A program made the translations under genes and the position numbers. 64,000 nucleotides of DNA from Solirubrobacter sp963792915 (GTDB lineage Bacteria > Actinomycetota > Thermoleophilia > Solirubrobacterales > Solirubrobacteraceae): positions 186,001-250,000 of the forward strand of contig CAWBYD010000007.1 of assembly GCA_963792915.1 (NCBI GenBank), in the 5' to 3' direction. Shown in pieces: positions 16,943 through 25,761 of this stretch. The notes under the pieces are model-generated. The model saw only the letters and a program-made list of their open reading frames with translations, was not told where the DNA came from and searched no databases. Position 1 is the first letter of the stretch; each line of letters starts with the position of its first letter.

Positions 16943-19900
16943 CTACTCGCCGAGGGCGTGCGCCAGCTCGCCCTGGGAGTGAGCTCCAAGCTTGCGCAGC
17001 GCGCTGCCGAGCTTGATCTCGATCGCCCGCGGGGTGACGAACAGCTCCTGCGCGATCTCGCGCTCCGCGCGGCCAGCGGCGGCCAAGGCGGCGACCCGCC
17101 GCTCGGTCGCTGTGAGGGCCCACACGCCGCGCGCGGACGCAGGCTCCGCGCCCACGGCCAGCATCTCCGTCCGGATCTGCTCGAGCAGGCGCTCCGCACC
17201 GCAGACCTCCGCGAGCTCGTGGGCACGCATGAGCGGCTCGCGCGCGTAGTCGGGGCGGCCGGCGCGCCGCCGCAGCACTGCCAGAGCGAAGAGCGACTTG
17301 GCCAGCTCCAGCCGGGCCGGCGCGCGGCTCACGAGCTCCACCGCCTCTTCCAGGCGCTCGATCCCCTCCGGACCCTCGAGCAGCCCCAGCACGCGCAGCG
17401 AGCGCGCGACTGTGCCCGGCGCGCCCCAGTCGCGCGCCCGGTCGAGCTCCTCGGTGGCGAGCTCGAGCGCCCGCCGCTTGACCCCCAGGGAATCGAGCGC
17501 GACGGCCTTGAGCGAACTCCACCGCGCGGCCGCCGGATTGTGGTAGCGGGCGAAGCGCGGAACGTACTCGTCGGCCGCCTCGACGGCGTCCTCGTAGCGC
17601 TGCTCGGCGACCAGCAGCTCGAGTCGCGCGTTGCACCAGTACCGCGCCCCGTCACCGATCCCGCCGAGATCGGCACCGCGGGCGAGCGCCCGCCGCGCCC
17701 CCGCGAGATCGCCGCGCTCGACCAGGCACCAAGCGAGATGTGCGGCGTTCCACTGCAGCGTCTCCGGGCCGTAGCCCCAGGTCTCGGCCTGGTCGAACGC
17801 CGCCGACAGCTGCTCCTCGGCGTCGATCAGGTCACCGCGCCAGAAGAGGTTGAAGCCGCGCCAGAGGTACATCCCGGTGATCGCGAACAGCGAGCCGCGC
17901 CGGTGCGCCTCGGTCATCGAGGTATCGAAGATCTGCAGCGCCTCCTCGCGATCGCCGACGATCATCGGGAGCATCGCCGCGAGCGTCAGCAGGTTCGGAT
18001 CACGCGCCGTGAGGTCGCCGCCGGCCAGCGCGGCGGTCGCGAGCGCGATCACCTCGTCCACGTGCCCGCCCGCCTGGGTCCACTCGAGCGCCGCGACCGC
18101 GCCCATCATCTTCTCGCCCGTGGTCGTCAGCGGGCGGTGCCGGTACTCGTGGGCGGCGCGCATCTCGGAGGGTTCGAGCGCACCGAACGGGACGCCCATC
18201 AGCGCGAACGCCTCGAGCCCGAGCGCCTCGTCCTCCATCCCGGGCGGGAGCTCGCGGGCGGCCTGGCGGGCGACGGCCGCGCCCTCCGCCGGCGAGGACG
18301 TGAACAGCAGCATCCGGCCGAGCGCATTCGCGGCCCGCACGCGCAGCACAGGGTCGGTGAGCCCCTCGTAGGCGGCGCGCAGATGTCGCGCGCCGTCGGG
18401 GCCGCGGGTCAGCGCTTCCACTTCGCCGAGGTCGAGCAGCAGCCGCGGGCGCAGGTCGGCCGGCGGCGGCTCCTCCAGCGCGCGCCGCAGGTAGCCGACC
18501 GCGTTGTCGACCGCACCGCGCGCCTGCGCTGCCATCCCGGCCTCCTGGAGCACGCGCGCGACGTCCGGGTCCGCCCGGCGCGGCGTGTGCATCAGCTGCC
18601 CCGCGACCTGGTCGAGCGAAGCGCCGGTGCGCCGCAGCACCTGCGCGGCGCGGGAGTGCAGCAGCTCGCGCTCCCCCAGCGACAGCCCGAGGTACACGGC
18701 GTCGCGGACGAGCGGGTGGACGAACGCCGGAGGCGGCTCCGGGCGCAGGATCTCGGCGCGCGCCAGCGCGGCGAGCGTTCCGGCCACCTGCGCCTCCTCG
18801 AGCTCGGCGACGCCGGCCACGGACGGGAGGTCGGCGCCGGTCCCGAGGATCGCGACGGCCCGAGCCACGGCGGCGGCCTCGCCCGGGAGGCGGGCGAGCC
18901 GCAGCAGCACCGAGCTCGACACGGCGCGCGAGCCGATCTCGCGCACGACGTCCGCGTGCGCGGCATCCGGCTTGACCTGGTCGGACTCGAGCGCGCTCAG
19001 CAGCTGGCGGACCAGCAGCGGATTGCCGCCCGTCGTCGTGTGGCAGGCCTCGCGGAACGCGCGGTCGGGCTCGGCGTGCAGCCGGCGCGCCACCAGCTCC
19101 CCCACCGCGGCTTCGCTGAGCGGCGCAGGCTTGACGTGGACGGTCGCAGGATCATTGGCAATCTCGGCCAGCAGCGCGGCGTCGGTCGGCGGGTCGCCGG
19201 TCCGGACGCTGGCGGTCATGAGGATCGGCTGGCCTTCGAGGCGGCGGACGAGATAGGCCAGAAAGCGCAGGCTGGCGCGGTCGCACCAGTGCAGGTCGTC
19301 GACCTCGAGCAGCAGCGGCCGGTCCGCGGCGAGGTTGAGCGTGAGCCAGTAGAGACCGTGCAGCGCGGCGAACGACGCGTCGCCGCCGGTGTATGCGCTC
19401 TCGGCCGGCGAGCCGAAGACCACGCCGGCGGGCGCGGCGGCACCCGTGAGCAGCTCCGGGTCCGCGACCGCGGCCTCGAACAGCTGGCGGACGACGCCGA
19501 AGGGAAACTCGCGCTCGAGCTCGCCGGCACGCGCATTCAGGACCCGCGCGCCGTCCGCGGTGGCGCGGCGGCGGAACTCCGACAGCAGCCGGGTCTTGCC
19601 GATCCCCGGAGGGCCCTCGACGAGCACGGCGCGGCCTTCGCCTGCGGTGGCGTCGGTCAACAGGCTTCCGAGCAGGGCGACCTCGCGCTCGCGCTCCACC
19701 AGCGATGAGGGTGCCGGCTTGGCCGCCGGTCGCGGGACCGGCTCGTCACGGAGCAGCTGCTCATGCAGGCCGACGAGCGCCGCGCCCGGGCTCGCGCCGA
19801 GCTCTTCCCTGAGCAGGATCCGCACGTCCTCGAAGACCCGCAGCGCCTCGGCGACGTTGCCGCGCGCGCGCAGGACCTCCATCAGCGCCGCGCGGGCGGA

Positions 19901-20488
19901 TTCCCGAAACGGCTGCGCCTCGACGGCGGCGCGCGCCGCCTGCTCGGCCTCGTGCGCGGCCGGGCCGCCGAGCTTGGCGCCGGCGGCGGCGAGCGTCTCC
20001 AGCGCCTCGACCCGCAGGTCGCCGAGCTCGGAGCGGAAGCTGTCGATCCATGGCGCGTCCAGACCGGGCAGCAGGCCGCCGTCCGCGATCTCCAGGGCCG
20101 CCTTGGCGGCGTCGAACGCCTGCTGCGGATCCGGGTTCGACCGGGCGGTCTTCAGCGCCTGCGGGAGTGCCTCCCAGTCGATCCACGCGTCGTCGGGAAG
20201 CCGCAACGTGAGCTCGCTGCGGCCGTCCAGGACGCCCGGGCCGAGCGCCTTCCTGAGCCGGCTCAGCGGCGGCGCGAGCAGGGATTCGTACGCGGGCGGG
20301 GCGCCCTTGCCCGACCACAGCGCCTCCGCGAGCTCGTCGCGGCGGACCGGCCGGTCCCGGTGCAGGGCGAGATAGGCGAACAGCAGCCGGCCCTGGCGTC
20401 CGCGCAGCGTGTCTTCGAGCCTCCGTCCCTGGAGCTCGACGATGAGCCGCCCGCATAGCTGGATGCGGGTCAGTTCCCCTACGACCAC
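16943..20488 (-). CDS. Very large BTAD-ATPase-LuxR transcriptional regulator
   Basis: 1181 residues. Residues 1-250 are a SARP-like winged helix plus BTAD domain (RIQLCGRLIVELQGRRLE, RDELAEALWSG). Residues 260-620 are a MalT/LuxR-type STAND ATPase with Walker A GPPGIGKT (292-299) and LLLEVDDLHWCD. A long TPR-like helical region follows, and the last 65 residues are a LuxR HTH (LTATERRVAALAAAGRAERE, IAQELFVTPRAIEIKLGSAL). Having DNA-binding domains at both ends is unusual. It is divergent from a DHA2 exporter, with three 11-bp-spaced direct repeats between them. The GTG start sits 6 bp after a TAGGGT -10, so the transcript is probably leaderless. Confidence 0.9.
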   Translation of the reverse strand: MVVGELTRIQLCGRLIVELQGRRLEDTLRGRQGRLLFAYLALHRDRPVRRDELAEALWSGKGAPPAYESLLAPPLSRLRKALGPGVLDGRSELTLRLPDDAWIDWEALPQALKTARSNPDPQQAFDAAKAALEIADGGLLPGLDAPWIDSFRSELGDLRVEALETLAAAGAKLGGPAAHEAEQAARAAVEAQPFRESARAALMEVLRARGNVAEALRVFEDVRILLREELGASPGAALVGLHEQLLRDEPVPRPAAKPAPSSLVEREREVALLGSLLTDATAGEGRAVLVEGPPGIGKTRLLSEFRRRATADGARVLNARAGELEREFPFGVVRQLFEAAVADPELLTGAAAPAGVVFGSPAESAYTGGDASFAALHGLYWLTLNLAADRPLLLEVDDLHWCDRASLRFLAYLVRRLEGQPILMTASVRTGDPPTDAALLAEIANDPATVHVKPAPLSEAAVGELVARRLHAEPDRAFREACHTTTGGNPLLVRQLLSALESDQVKPDAAHADVVREIGSRAVSSSVLLRLARLPGEAAAVARAVAILGTGADLPSVAGVAELEEAQVAGTLAALARAEILRPEPPPAFVHPLVRDAVYLGLSLGERELLHSRAAQVLRRTGASLDQVAGQLMHTPRRADPDVARVLQEAGMAAQARGAVDNAVGYLRRALEEPPPADLRPRLLLDLGEVEALTRGPDGARHLRAAYEGLTDPVLRVRAANALGRMLLFTSSPAEGAAVARQAARELPPGMEDEALGLEAFALMGVPFGALEPSEMRAAHEYRHRPLTTTGEKMMGAVAALEWTQAGGHVDEVIALATAALAGGDLTARDPNLLTLAAMLPMIVGDREEALQIFDTSMTEAHRRGSLFAITGMYLWRGFNLFWRGDLIDAEEQLSAAFDQAETWGYGPETLQWNAAHLAWCLVERGDLAGARRALARGADLGGIGDGARYWCNARLELLVAEQRYEDAVEAADEYVPRFARYHNPAAARWSSLKAVALDSLGVKRRALELATEELDRARDWGAPGTVARSLRVLGLLEGPEGIERLEEAVELVSRAPARLELAKSLFALAVLRRRAGRPDYAREPLMRAHELAEVCGAERLLEQIRTEMLAVGAEPASARGVWALTATERRVAALAAAGRAEREIAQELFVTPRAIEIKLGSALRKLGAHSQGELAHALGE

Positions 20489-20493
20489 GGAGG

Positions 20494-20538
20494 AACCCTA
20501 GATGAGAGGCAAGGCGACGGCAATCCTCTGGCAAGGCT
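20494..20538. promoter_or_regulatory. SARP-type operator: three direct repeats with 11-bp period
   Basis: GGCAAGGCG (20508), GGCAATCCT (20519) and GGCAAGGCT (20530) are exactly 11 bp apart, the spacing bound by SARP/BTAD regulators. Seven bp beyond the repeats, on the leftward strand, TAGGGT (20500-20495) is a likely -10 for the regulator gene itself. Known SARP sites end about 8 bp from the -10. Confidence 0.6.
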
Positions 20539-20557
20539 GCCCCGCGAAGGTCCGGGT

Positions 20558-21949
20558 ATGACCTCACTCCAACGCTGGACCCTGATCGTGGTCTGCGCCG
20601 CCACGGCGATCCTCATGCTCGACATCGCGGTCGTGAACACGGCGCTGGCGACCATCGCGCGCGACCTGCACACCGATCTCGGCGGGCTGCAGTGGGTCGT
20701 CGACGCGTACACACTCGCGCTGGCGACCGTCGTGCTGACGGCTGGATCGCTCGCCGATCGCTTCGGGCGGCGGCGGTTCTTCGCTCTGGGGCTGGTCGTG
20801 TTCACCTTCGCGTCGGGTCTGTGCGCGGCGGCGGGATCGATCGTCGCGCTCGACACCTTCCGCGCCGTGCAGGGTCTGGGCGCGGCGGTCCTGTTCGCGA
20901 CGTCGCTGGCCCTGCTGGCCGACGCGTTCCCGGGAGAGCGCGAGCGCGCGGGCGCCCTCGCCGCCTACGGGGCGACGATCGGGGCCTCGTTTGCCGTCGG
21001 ACCGGCGATCGGCGGCGCGCTGACGACCGGGCTCGGCTGGCGCTGGGTGTTCCTGGTCAACGTGCCGATCGGCATCGTGTGCCTGGTGATCGTCGCGGCG
21101 CGGGTCCGGGAATCGCGCGATTCGCACGCGCGGCCGGTCGACTTCCCCGGGCTGATCGCGCTCTCCGGCGCGCTGTTCCTGCTCGTGCTCGGGCTGCTGC
21201 GGGGCAACGAGGACGGGTGGGGCAGCGGCGTCATCGTCGCGTCGGTGGCGGGTGCGGCGGTGCTGTTCGTGGCGTTCGTCGCGATCGAGGCTCGTGTGCG
21301 GTTCCCGATGCTGCCGCTGCGGCTCTTCCGCTCGGGGGCGTTCACCGGTGCCCAGGTCACGGCCTTCTCGATCTCGGCGTCGTGGTTCGCGATCTTCATC
21401 TACTCGACGCTCTACCTCCAGCACGTGCTCGGGCTGTCGGCGATCGAGGCTGGGCTCGTCTACGTGCCCGGAACGCTGATCATGCTCGTCGTCTCCGGCG
21501 CGACCGCCTCGCTCACCGAGCGCGTCCATCCGGGCGTGCTGATCTCCGCCGGGCTCGTGCTCGTCGCGATCGGGATGGCGCTGCTGACCGTCTGCGACGT
21601 CGACTCGTCGTGGACCGCCGTGCTCCCCGGCACGATCGTCGGGATGATCGGCACCGGGCTCTTCAACCCGGCGGTGACGGCGGTCGCGCTGGGCTCGGCG
21701 CCGGCCGAGCAGAGTGGGCTGGCGGCGGGCGTCAACGACACGTTCCGCCAGGCGGGAATCGCCGTCGGGGTCGCCGCGCTCGGCGCCCTGATCCCGCAGG
21801 ACGTGCTCGGAGGCGGCTCGGCGGTCGACTACGTCGACGGGCTGCGCACGGCGATGCTGGCGGGCGCGGCCCTGGCCGCCGCCGGCGCGATCGCGGGCGG
21901 CCTGCTGATCCGCCGGCGGGCGGCGGCGCCCGCTCCCGCGGTCGCGTAA
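20558..21949 (+). CDS. DHA2-family drug:H+ antiporter (EmrB/QacA type MFS)
   Basis: 463 residues with 14 predicted spans. LDIAVVNTALATIARDL is DHA2 motif D1, LADRFGRRRFFALG is loop motif A, and GPAIGGAL is motif C of antiporters. RBS GAAGG lies eight bases before the ATG. It is divergent from the BTAD-LuxR regulator and shares the 70-bp repeat-bearing gap, so it is the most likely target of that regulator. It probably exports a drug or a natural product; substrate unknown. Confidence 0.92.
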   Translation: MTSLQRWTLIVVCAATAILMLDIAVVNTALATIARDLHTDLGGLQWVVDAYTLALATVVLTAGSLADRFGRRRFFALGLVVFTFASGLCAAAGSIVALDTFRAVQGLGAAVLFATSLALLADAFPGERERAGALAAYGATIGASFAVGPAIGGALTTGLGWRWVFLVNVPIGIVCLVIVAARVRESRDSHARPVDFPGLIALSGALFLLVLGLLRGNEDGWGSGVIVASVAGAAVLFVAFVAIEARVRFPMLPLRLFRSGAFTGAQVTAFSISASWFAIFIYSTLYLQHVLGLSAIEAGLVYVPGTLIMLVVSGATASLTERVHPGVLISAGLVLVAIGMALLTVCDVDSSWTAVLPGTIVGMIGTGLFNPAVTAVALGSAPAEQSGLAAGVNDTFRQAGIAVGVAALGALIPQDVLGGGSAVDYVDGLRTAMLAGAALAAAGAIAGGLLIRRRAAAPAPAVA

Positions 21950-22261
21950 GGCGTCCCACCGGGTGGACTCCCGCCCGTGGGGCGGCGATGCGGCGATCCG
22001 TGGTGCTCTGTCTGGCGCGGCTGGGCGCCGGCCTGCCCCGTCGTGCGTGGCCGGTGCCCGTAGGTCCGGCGGTGGCGTCAGGGCGGGTTCGGGAGGCCCG
22101 CTCATCGTCGCGGTCGGCGGGCGGCGGCCGGGTCGAGCCGGAGCTCCGTCCCGAGCCGCATCGAACGGCCCGGGCCCAGCCGCCGGCGGGTGTCCCGCCC
22201 CGCCGGCCGACCCGACCGGGGGCTCCGGCGGTGCGTCCGGGCCGTCGCCATCGTCCCGCGA
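21950..22261. other. 312 bp without a supported gene
   Basis: This lies between the MFS stop and the recognisable end of the RAYT gene. The leftward RAYT frame stays open through it, coding only Pro/Ala/Arg/Gly-rich sequence, and continues antisense into the MFS gene. No terminator, REP copy or alternative gene was identified. Confidence 0.6.
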
Positions 22262-22999
22262 CTCCGGGCCAACGGCGATCCAACGATGGCGCTCCACCTT
22301 GGCGACAAGTCCCTGCTCGCGCAGCGCGGCCAGGTGGCGGCGCGCACGCGCGGCGCTGCCGCCGAGGCGGGCGGCCAACTCGGCCGCGCTCGCAGGTCGC
22401 CACAGTTCGGTGAGCAGCGCGCGCCGGAAGCGAGCGACGCCGGAGTCGCCATCCACCAGGTCGGCGTACCGCAGCCGCGGATCTCCGCCCACGGCCTCGA
22501 AGTACGCGTGCACGCGGGCGACGTCGAGCCATTCGGGCGTCGCCTCGGCCGCGAACGCTCCATGACTGCTCCACTTCCACGCGTCCGCGTCGACGCACAT
22601 CCGGGCCCGCACCGGGTTGTGCGCGATGTAGCGCATCTCGGTCCACAGGTGGACGTCGTCGCTCACCCGCACCGACCCGTAGCGATCCTCGAACAGATGC
22701 CCGGAGAGCCCGTGCCGACGGTTGAACTCGCGCGCATACTGGCCATGGCACCACTGCATCCCGGCGGCCAGGTTCGGCTGCGGCGTCTCAAGCAGCAGGT
22801 GCATGTGGTTGTCCATCAGGCAGTAGGCGAGGCACCGCCACCTGAACTTCACGATCGTCCGGCGGAACAACTCCACGTACGTCGCACGGTCGTGGTCGTC
22901 CAGGTAGATCGGCTGCCTGCGATTCCCGCGCGCAAACACGTGGTGGATCGCACCGTGCTCTTCGTATCGCCTCCGTCGGGGCACATCTCCAATAGGCAC
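22262..22999 (-). CDS. REP-associated tyrosine transposase (RAYT, Y1_Tnp family); 3' end unresolved
   Basis: The domain part spans about 246 residues. YEEHGAIHHVFARGNRRQPI is the N-terminal strand, CLMDNHMHLLLETP the His-x-His metal site, and QYAREFNRRHGLSGHLFEDR holds the catalytic Tyr. MRYIAHNPVRARM follows, then a C-terminal winged helix (SAAELAARLGGSAARARRHL) ending near WIAVGP. GTG at 22999 is preceded by a GAGGTG-type RBS. No stop follows: the frame stays open to 20564, across the opposite MFS gene, so the native stop may have been lost. RAYTs cut and move REP palindromes; two REP copies lie just upstream and fourteen more elsewhere in the window. Confidence 0.82.
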
Positions 23000-23019
23000 G
23001 AAGCGGCCCACCTCGCCCC

Positions 23020-23157
23020 CCAAATGGGGTCTGACCCCTTTTGGTCGTCGCGCCGTTTGCGAGCCCGGCCGGAGCGGCTGCTTTGCACCCGCACGCAAGG
23101 CCGAATCGCCATGAGCCGGTGCGAAGACGAACAAAAGGGGTCAGACCCCGTTTGTTT
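23020..23157. repeat. REP copies upstream of the RAYT gene
   Basis: A full 29-bp copy lies at 23129-23157 (core GGGGTCAGACCCC). A diverged copy lies at 23020-23047 with core TGGGGTCTGACCCC and arms CCAAA/TTTGG. They sit between the RAYT start and the fur-like gene. Confidence 0.85.
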
Positions 23158-23207
23158 GCGGCGCGGGTGCGACGGCCTCGAAAGCGCGCCGTGTGTCGAC
23201 CATGCTG

Positions 23208-23228
23208 CGATTCTGGAACGATTCTGGA
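23208..23228. promoter_or_regulatory. Direct repeat upstream of fur-like gene
   Basis: CGATTCTGGA occurs at 23208 and 23219, an 11-bp period, 31 bp before the GTG start of the fur-like gene. It may be an operator for autoregulation. No convincing -10/-35 pair could be fixed. Confidence 0.35.
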
Positions 23229-23259
23229 CAAGGAGCCGTTCTGCGCTAGTTTGGCGCCC

Positions 23260-23651
23260 GTGCGACTGGCGGACATCGAGGAGCGCCTGCGCGACGCCGG
23301 GCTGCGGGTCACCGCATCGCGCGTCGCGGTCCTGCGCGTGCTGACGGAGTCCGACGACCATCCCCGGGTCGAGCAGATGATCGAGCGGGTCCGCGATCAC
23401 GGGCTGAGCATCTCCACACAGGCGGCCTACGACGTGTGCGAGGTGCTGCGCGAGCGTGGCCTGGCGCGCCGCATCGCCCCCGCAGGTGGGCCGGCTCACT
23501 ACGAGGCGCGGGTCGGGGACGATCACCATCATCTCGTCTGCCGGTCGTGCGGGTTGGCGATCGACGTTGACTGCGAGACGGGCCCGGCGCCGTGCCTGGA
23601 TGCTGCCGAGACGCAGGGGTTCAACGTCGACGAATGCGACGTGACGTTCTG
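23260..23651 (+). pseudogene. Fur-family metalloregulator, 5' part, interrupted by IS insertion
   Basis: VRLADIEERLRDAGLRVTAS starts a standard Fur winged helix; VEQMIERVRDHGLSISTQAA is the recognition region, and HHHLVCRSCGLAIDVDC carries the regulatory metal ligands and first Cys-x2-Cys. At GFNVDECDVTF the gene is cut by the IS element; in the present frame translation runs on into the IS for about 20 codons to a TAG at 23712. Joining 23651 to 25638 restores VTFWGTCPSCQ, the second structural Zn motif, and a 152-residue protein. The disrupted product keeps the DNA-binding domain but lacks one Zn motif. Confidence 0.9.
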
Positions 23652-25631
23652 CCCGGGTTCCGCAGTTAGAGGGCACACGGGGCTGATTTCGGGGTGTGAT
23701 TTGGCTTTCTAGAGCCAAATCGTGTTCCGCGCGGCTCGAAAAGCGTGGGCACACGGTTTGCGTGGTCAGGCGGCATTAGGTATGCGGTTTGTGGTAGTGA
23801 TGTGGGCATGTATCTGCGGCGGACGCAGCGCAAGCGCACCGACGGGACGACCGTCGGCTACGTGCAGCTCGCGCACAACCGCCGCGTCGAGGGGGTCACG
23901 CGGGCGGAGGTGCTGGTCAACCTCGGCCGCGAGGACGAGCTCGACCTCGACGGTCTGCGCCGGTTGGCGGCCTCGATCACGCGCTTTACCGACGGCGACG
24001 GCGGCGGGCCGCTGCCCGCCAGCGCGGGCGAGTTCGAGGTCACCGGATCGCGCCCGTTGGGCGGGGCGTGGCTGCTGGACGCGCTCTGGAAGCAACTGGG
24101 TGTCGATCGCGCGCTGCGCGGCGTGCTCGGCGCGCGGCGTTTCAGCACCGATGTCGAGCGGGTGCTGTTCGCGCTGGTCGCCAACCGCGCGCTCGATCCG
24201 TGCTCGAAACTCGCCGCCGCCGAGTGGGCCAGCCAGGACGCGCACATCCCCGGCCTTGAGGCGATGGACGAGGACCAGGCCTACCGCGCGATGGACCTGC
24301 TGGTCGAGGCCGACGCGCAGGCCAAGGTCCAAGAGGCAGTGTTCTTCGCCACCGCCGATCTGCTGAACCTCGAGGTCGACCTGCTGTTCTTCGACACCAC
24401 GAGCACGTACTTCGAACGCGACGAACCCGACCCGGCGGGCGACGACGGCGCGCCGGCGTTTCGGGCCTACGGGCACAGCAAGGACCACCGCCCCGATCTG
24501 CCCCAAGTCGTGATCGGCCTCGCGGTCACCCGGGACGGGATCCCGGTCCGCGTCTGGGTCTGGCCCGGCAACACCAACGACATGTCGGTCATCACCGAGG
24601 TCAAGGACGACCTCAGAGGCTGGCGTCTCGGCCGCGTCGTCACCGTCATCGACCGCGGCTTTAGCTCCGACGAGAACCTGCGCTACCTGACCCGCGCCGG
24701 CGGGCACTGGATCGCCGGCGAACGGATGCGCGACGGCAGCGCCGACGCGCGCGAGGCGCTCTCGCGTCAAGGCCGCTATCAAACCGTCCGCGACAACCTG
24801 CGCGTCAAGGAGGTCCGCGTCGGTGACGCCGACGCGGCCAAGCGCTTCATCGTCTGCCACAACCCCGCCGAAGCCGAACGCGACAAGACCCACCGCGACG
24901 ACACGATCACGCGCCTGCAGGCCGAGCTCGACCGGATCGCCGCGGCGCGCGCGAAGAGCACCAACTCCAAGGCCGACGGCGCGCATCACCGCGCCGAATG
25001 CGCCCTGCGCGACCACCCCACCCTCGGACGCTACCTGCGCCAAACCCCGTCCGGGCGCCTACGGATCGACCGCGCCAAGATCACCGCCGAAGAGCGCCTG
25101 GACGGCAAATACCTGCTCTCCACCAGTGATCCCGACCTGTCCGCCGAAGACGTCGCGCTCGGCTACAAGAACCTGCTCGAAGCCGAACGCGGCTTCCGCG
25201 ACCTCAAGAGCACGCTCGAGCTCCGCCCGGTCTTTCACCGCCTCGAGCACCGCATCCGCGCGCACATCCTGATCTGCTGGCTCGCGCTGCTCCTGATCCG
25301 CATCAGCGAACGCAAGACCCAACTGACCTGGCGCCGAATCGCGCTCGAACTCCAACGCCTGCACCTCGTCACCCTCCAAGGGCCCGACGGCACCGTCCAA
25401 CAGACCACGCCGCTCACCGACGCGCACCGCCAGATCCTCGACGCGCTCGCGATCCCCGCGCCGCCGCGGATCACCACCCTCCAACCCGCCTGACCCGCCG
25501 CCACCACGCCGGCCCGGCCCGCCCGGACCGCAACGCGTGGGCACACGGCGCACAAGCGCACAAAGTCCCTCGATCCCGCTCCACAAGCGCGATCCCGTCA
25601 CATCCGCGTGCCCACTAACTGCGGAAGCCGG
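23652..25631 (+). mobile_element. IS1634-family insertion sequence, complete, 1980 bp
   Basis: Terminal inverted repeats are TTCCGCAGTTAGAGGGCAC at 23658-23676 and its counterpart TTCCGCAGTTAGTGGGCAC read leftward from 25626, with two further matching stretches inward. The outermost bases are CCCGGG on the left and CCGGC on the right. GTTCTG is duplicated on both sides (23646-23651 and 25632-25637), and removing one copy plus the element restores the fur reading frame exactly. It carries one full transposase gene, so it may still be active. Confidence 0.92.
23808..25493 (+). CDS. IS1634-family DDE transposase
   Basis: 561 residues, normal size. MYLRRTQRKRTDGTTVGYVQ is the family N-terminus. 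LLFFDTTSTYFE supplies the first Asp of the DDE triad and VTVIDRGFSSDENL the second. YLLSTSDPDLSAEDVALGYK, with ERGFRDLKSTLELRPVFHRL, supplies the catalytic Glu region and the Y-x2-R-x3-K-type signature. The ATG at 23808 is chosen over an upstream GTG because it gives the typical start. The frame is intact, with no sign of decay. Confidence 0.93.
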   Translation: MYLRRTQRKRTDGTTVGYVQLAHNRRVEGVTRAEVLVNLGREDELDLDGLRRLAASITRFTDGDGGGPLPASAGEFEVTGSRPLGGAWLLDALWKQLGVDRALRGVLGARRFSTDVERVLFALVANRALDPCSKLAAAEWASQDAHIPGLEAMDEDQAYRAMDLLVEADAQAKVQEAVFFATADLLNLEVDLLFFDTTSTYFERDEPDPAGDDGAPAFRAYGHSKDHRPDLPQVVIGLAVTRDGIPVRVWVWPGNTNDMSVITEVKDDLRGWRLGRVVTVIDRGFSSDENLRYLTRAGGHWIAGERMRDGSADAREALSRQGRYQTVRDNLRVKEVRVGDADAAKRFIVCHNPAEAERDKTHRDDTITRLQAELDRIAAARAKSTNSKADGAHHRAECALRDHPTLGRYLRQTPSGRLRIDRAKITAEERLDGKYLLSTSDPDLSAEDVALGYKNLLEAERGFRDLKSTLELRPVFHRLEHRIRAHILICWLALLLIRISERKTQLTWRRIALELQRLHLVTLQGPDGTVQQTTPLTDAHRQILDALAIPAPPRITTLQPA

Positions 25632-25637
25632 GTTCTG

Positions 25638-25704
25638 GGGCACGTGTCCGTCCTGCCAGCTCCACAGAGACGCCGGGCGAACGGAGACGACCGCCGCGTT
25701 CTGA
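25638..25704 (+). pseudogene. Fur-family regulator, 3' fragment
   Basis: The last 22 codons of the interrupted fur gene lie beyond the IS. With the target duplication they read FWGTCPSCQLHRDAGRTETT and end in TGA. CPSC is the C-terminal structural zinc motif. The fragment has no start of its own. Confidence 0.88.
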
Positions 25705-25761
25705 CCGGCTGCGCTTCCCAACCGTCGCCGGCGGACGCGCTCACCGGAGGCCGTGACCGGA

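Noticed and set aside
16922..19708. Long forward open frame opposite the BTAD-LuxR regulator
   Set aside because: No motifs and composition of a shadow frame; the opposite strand encodes a full regulator.
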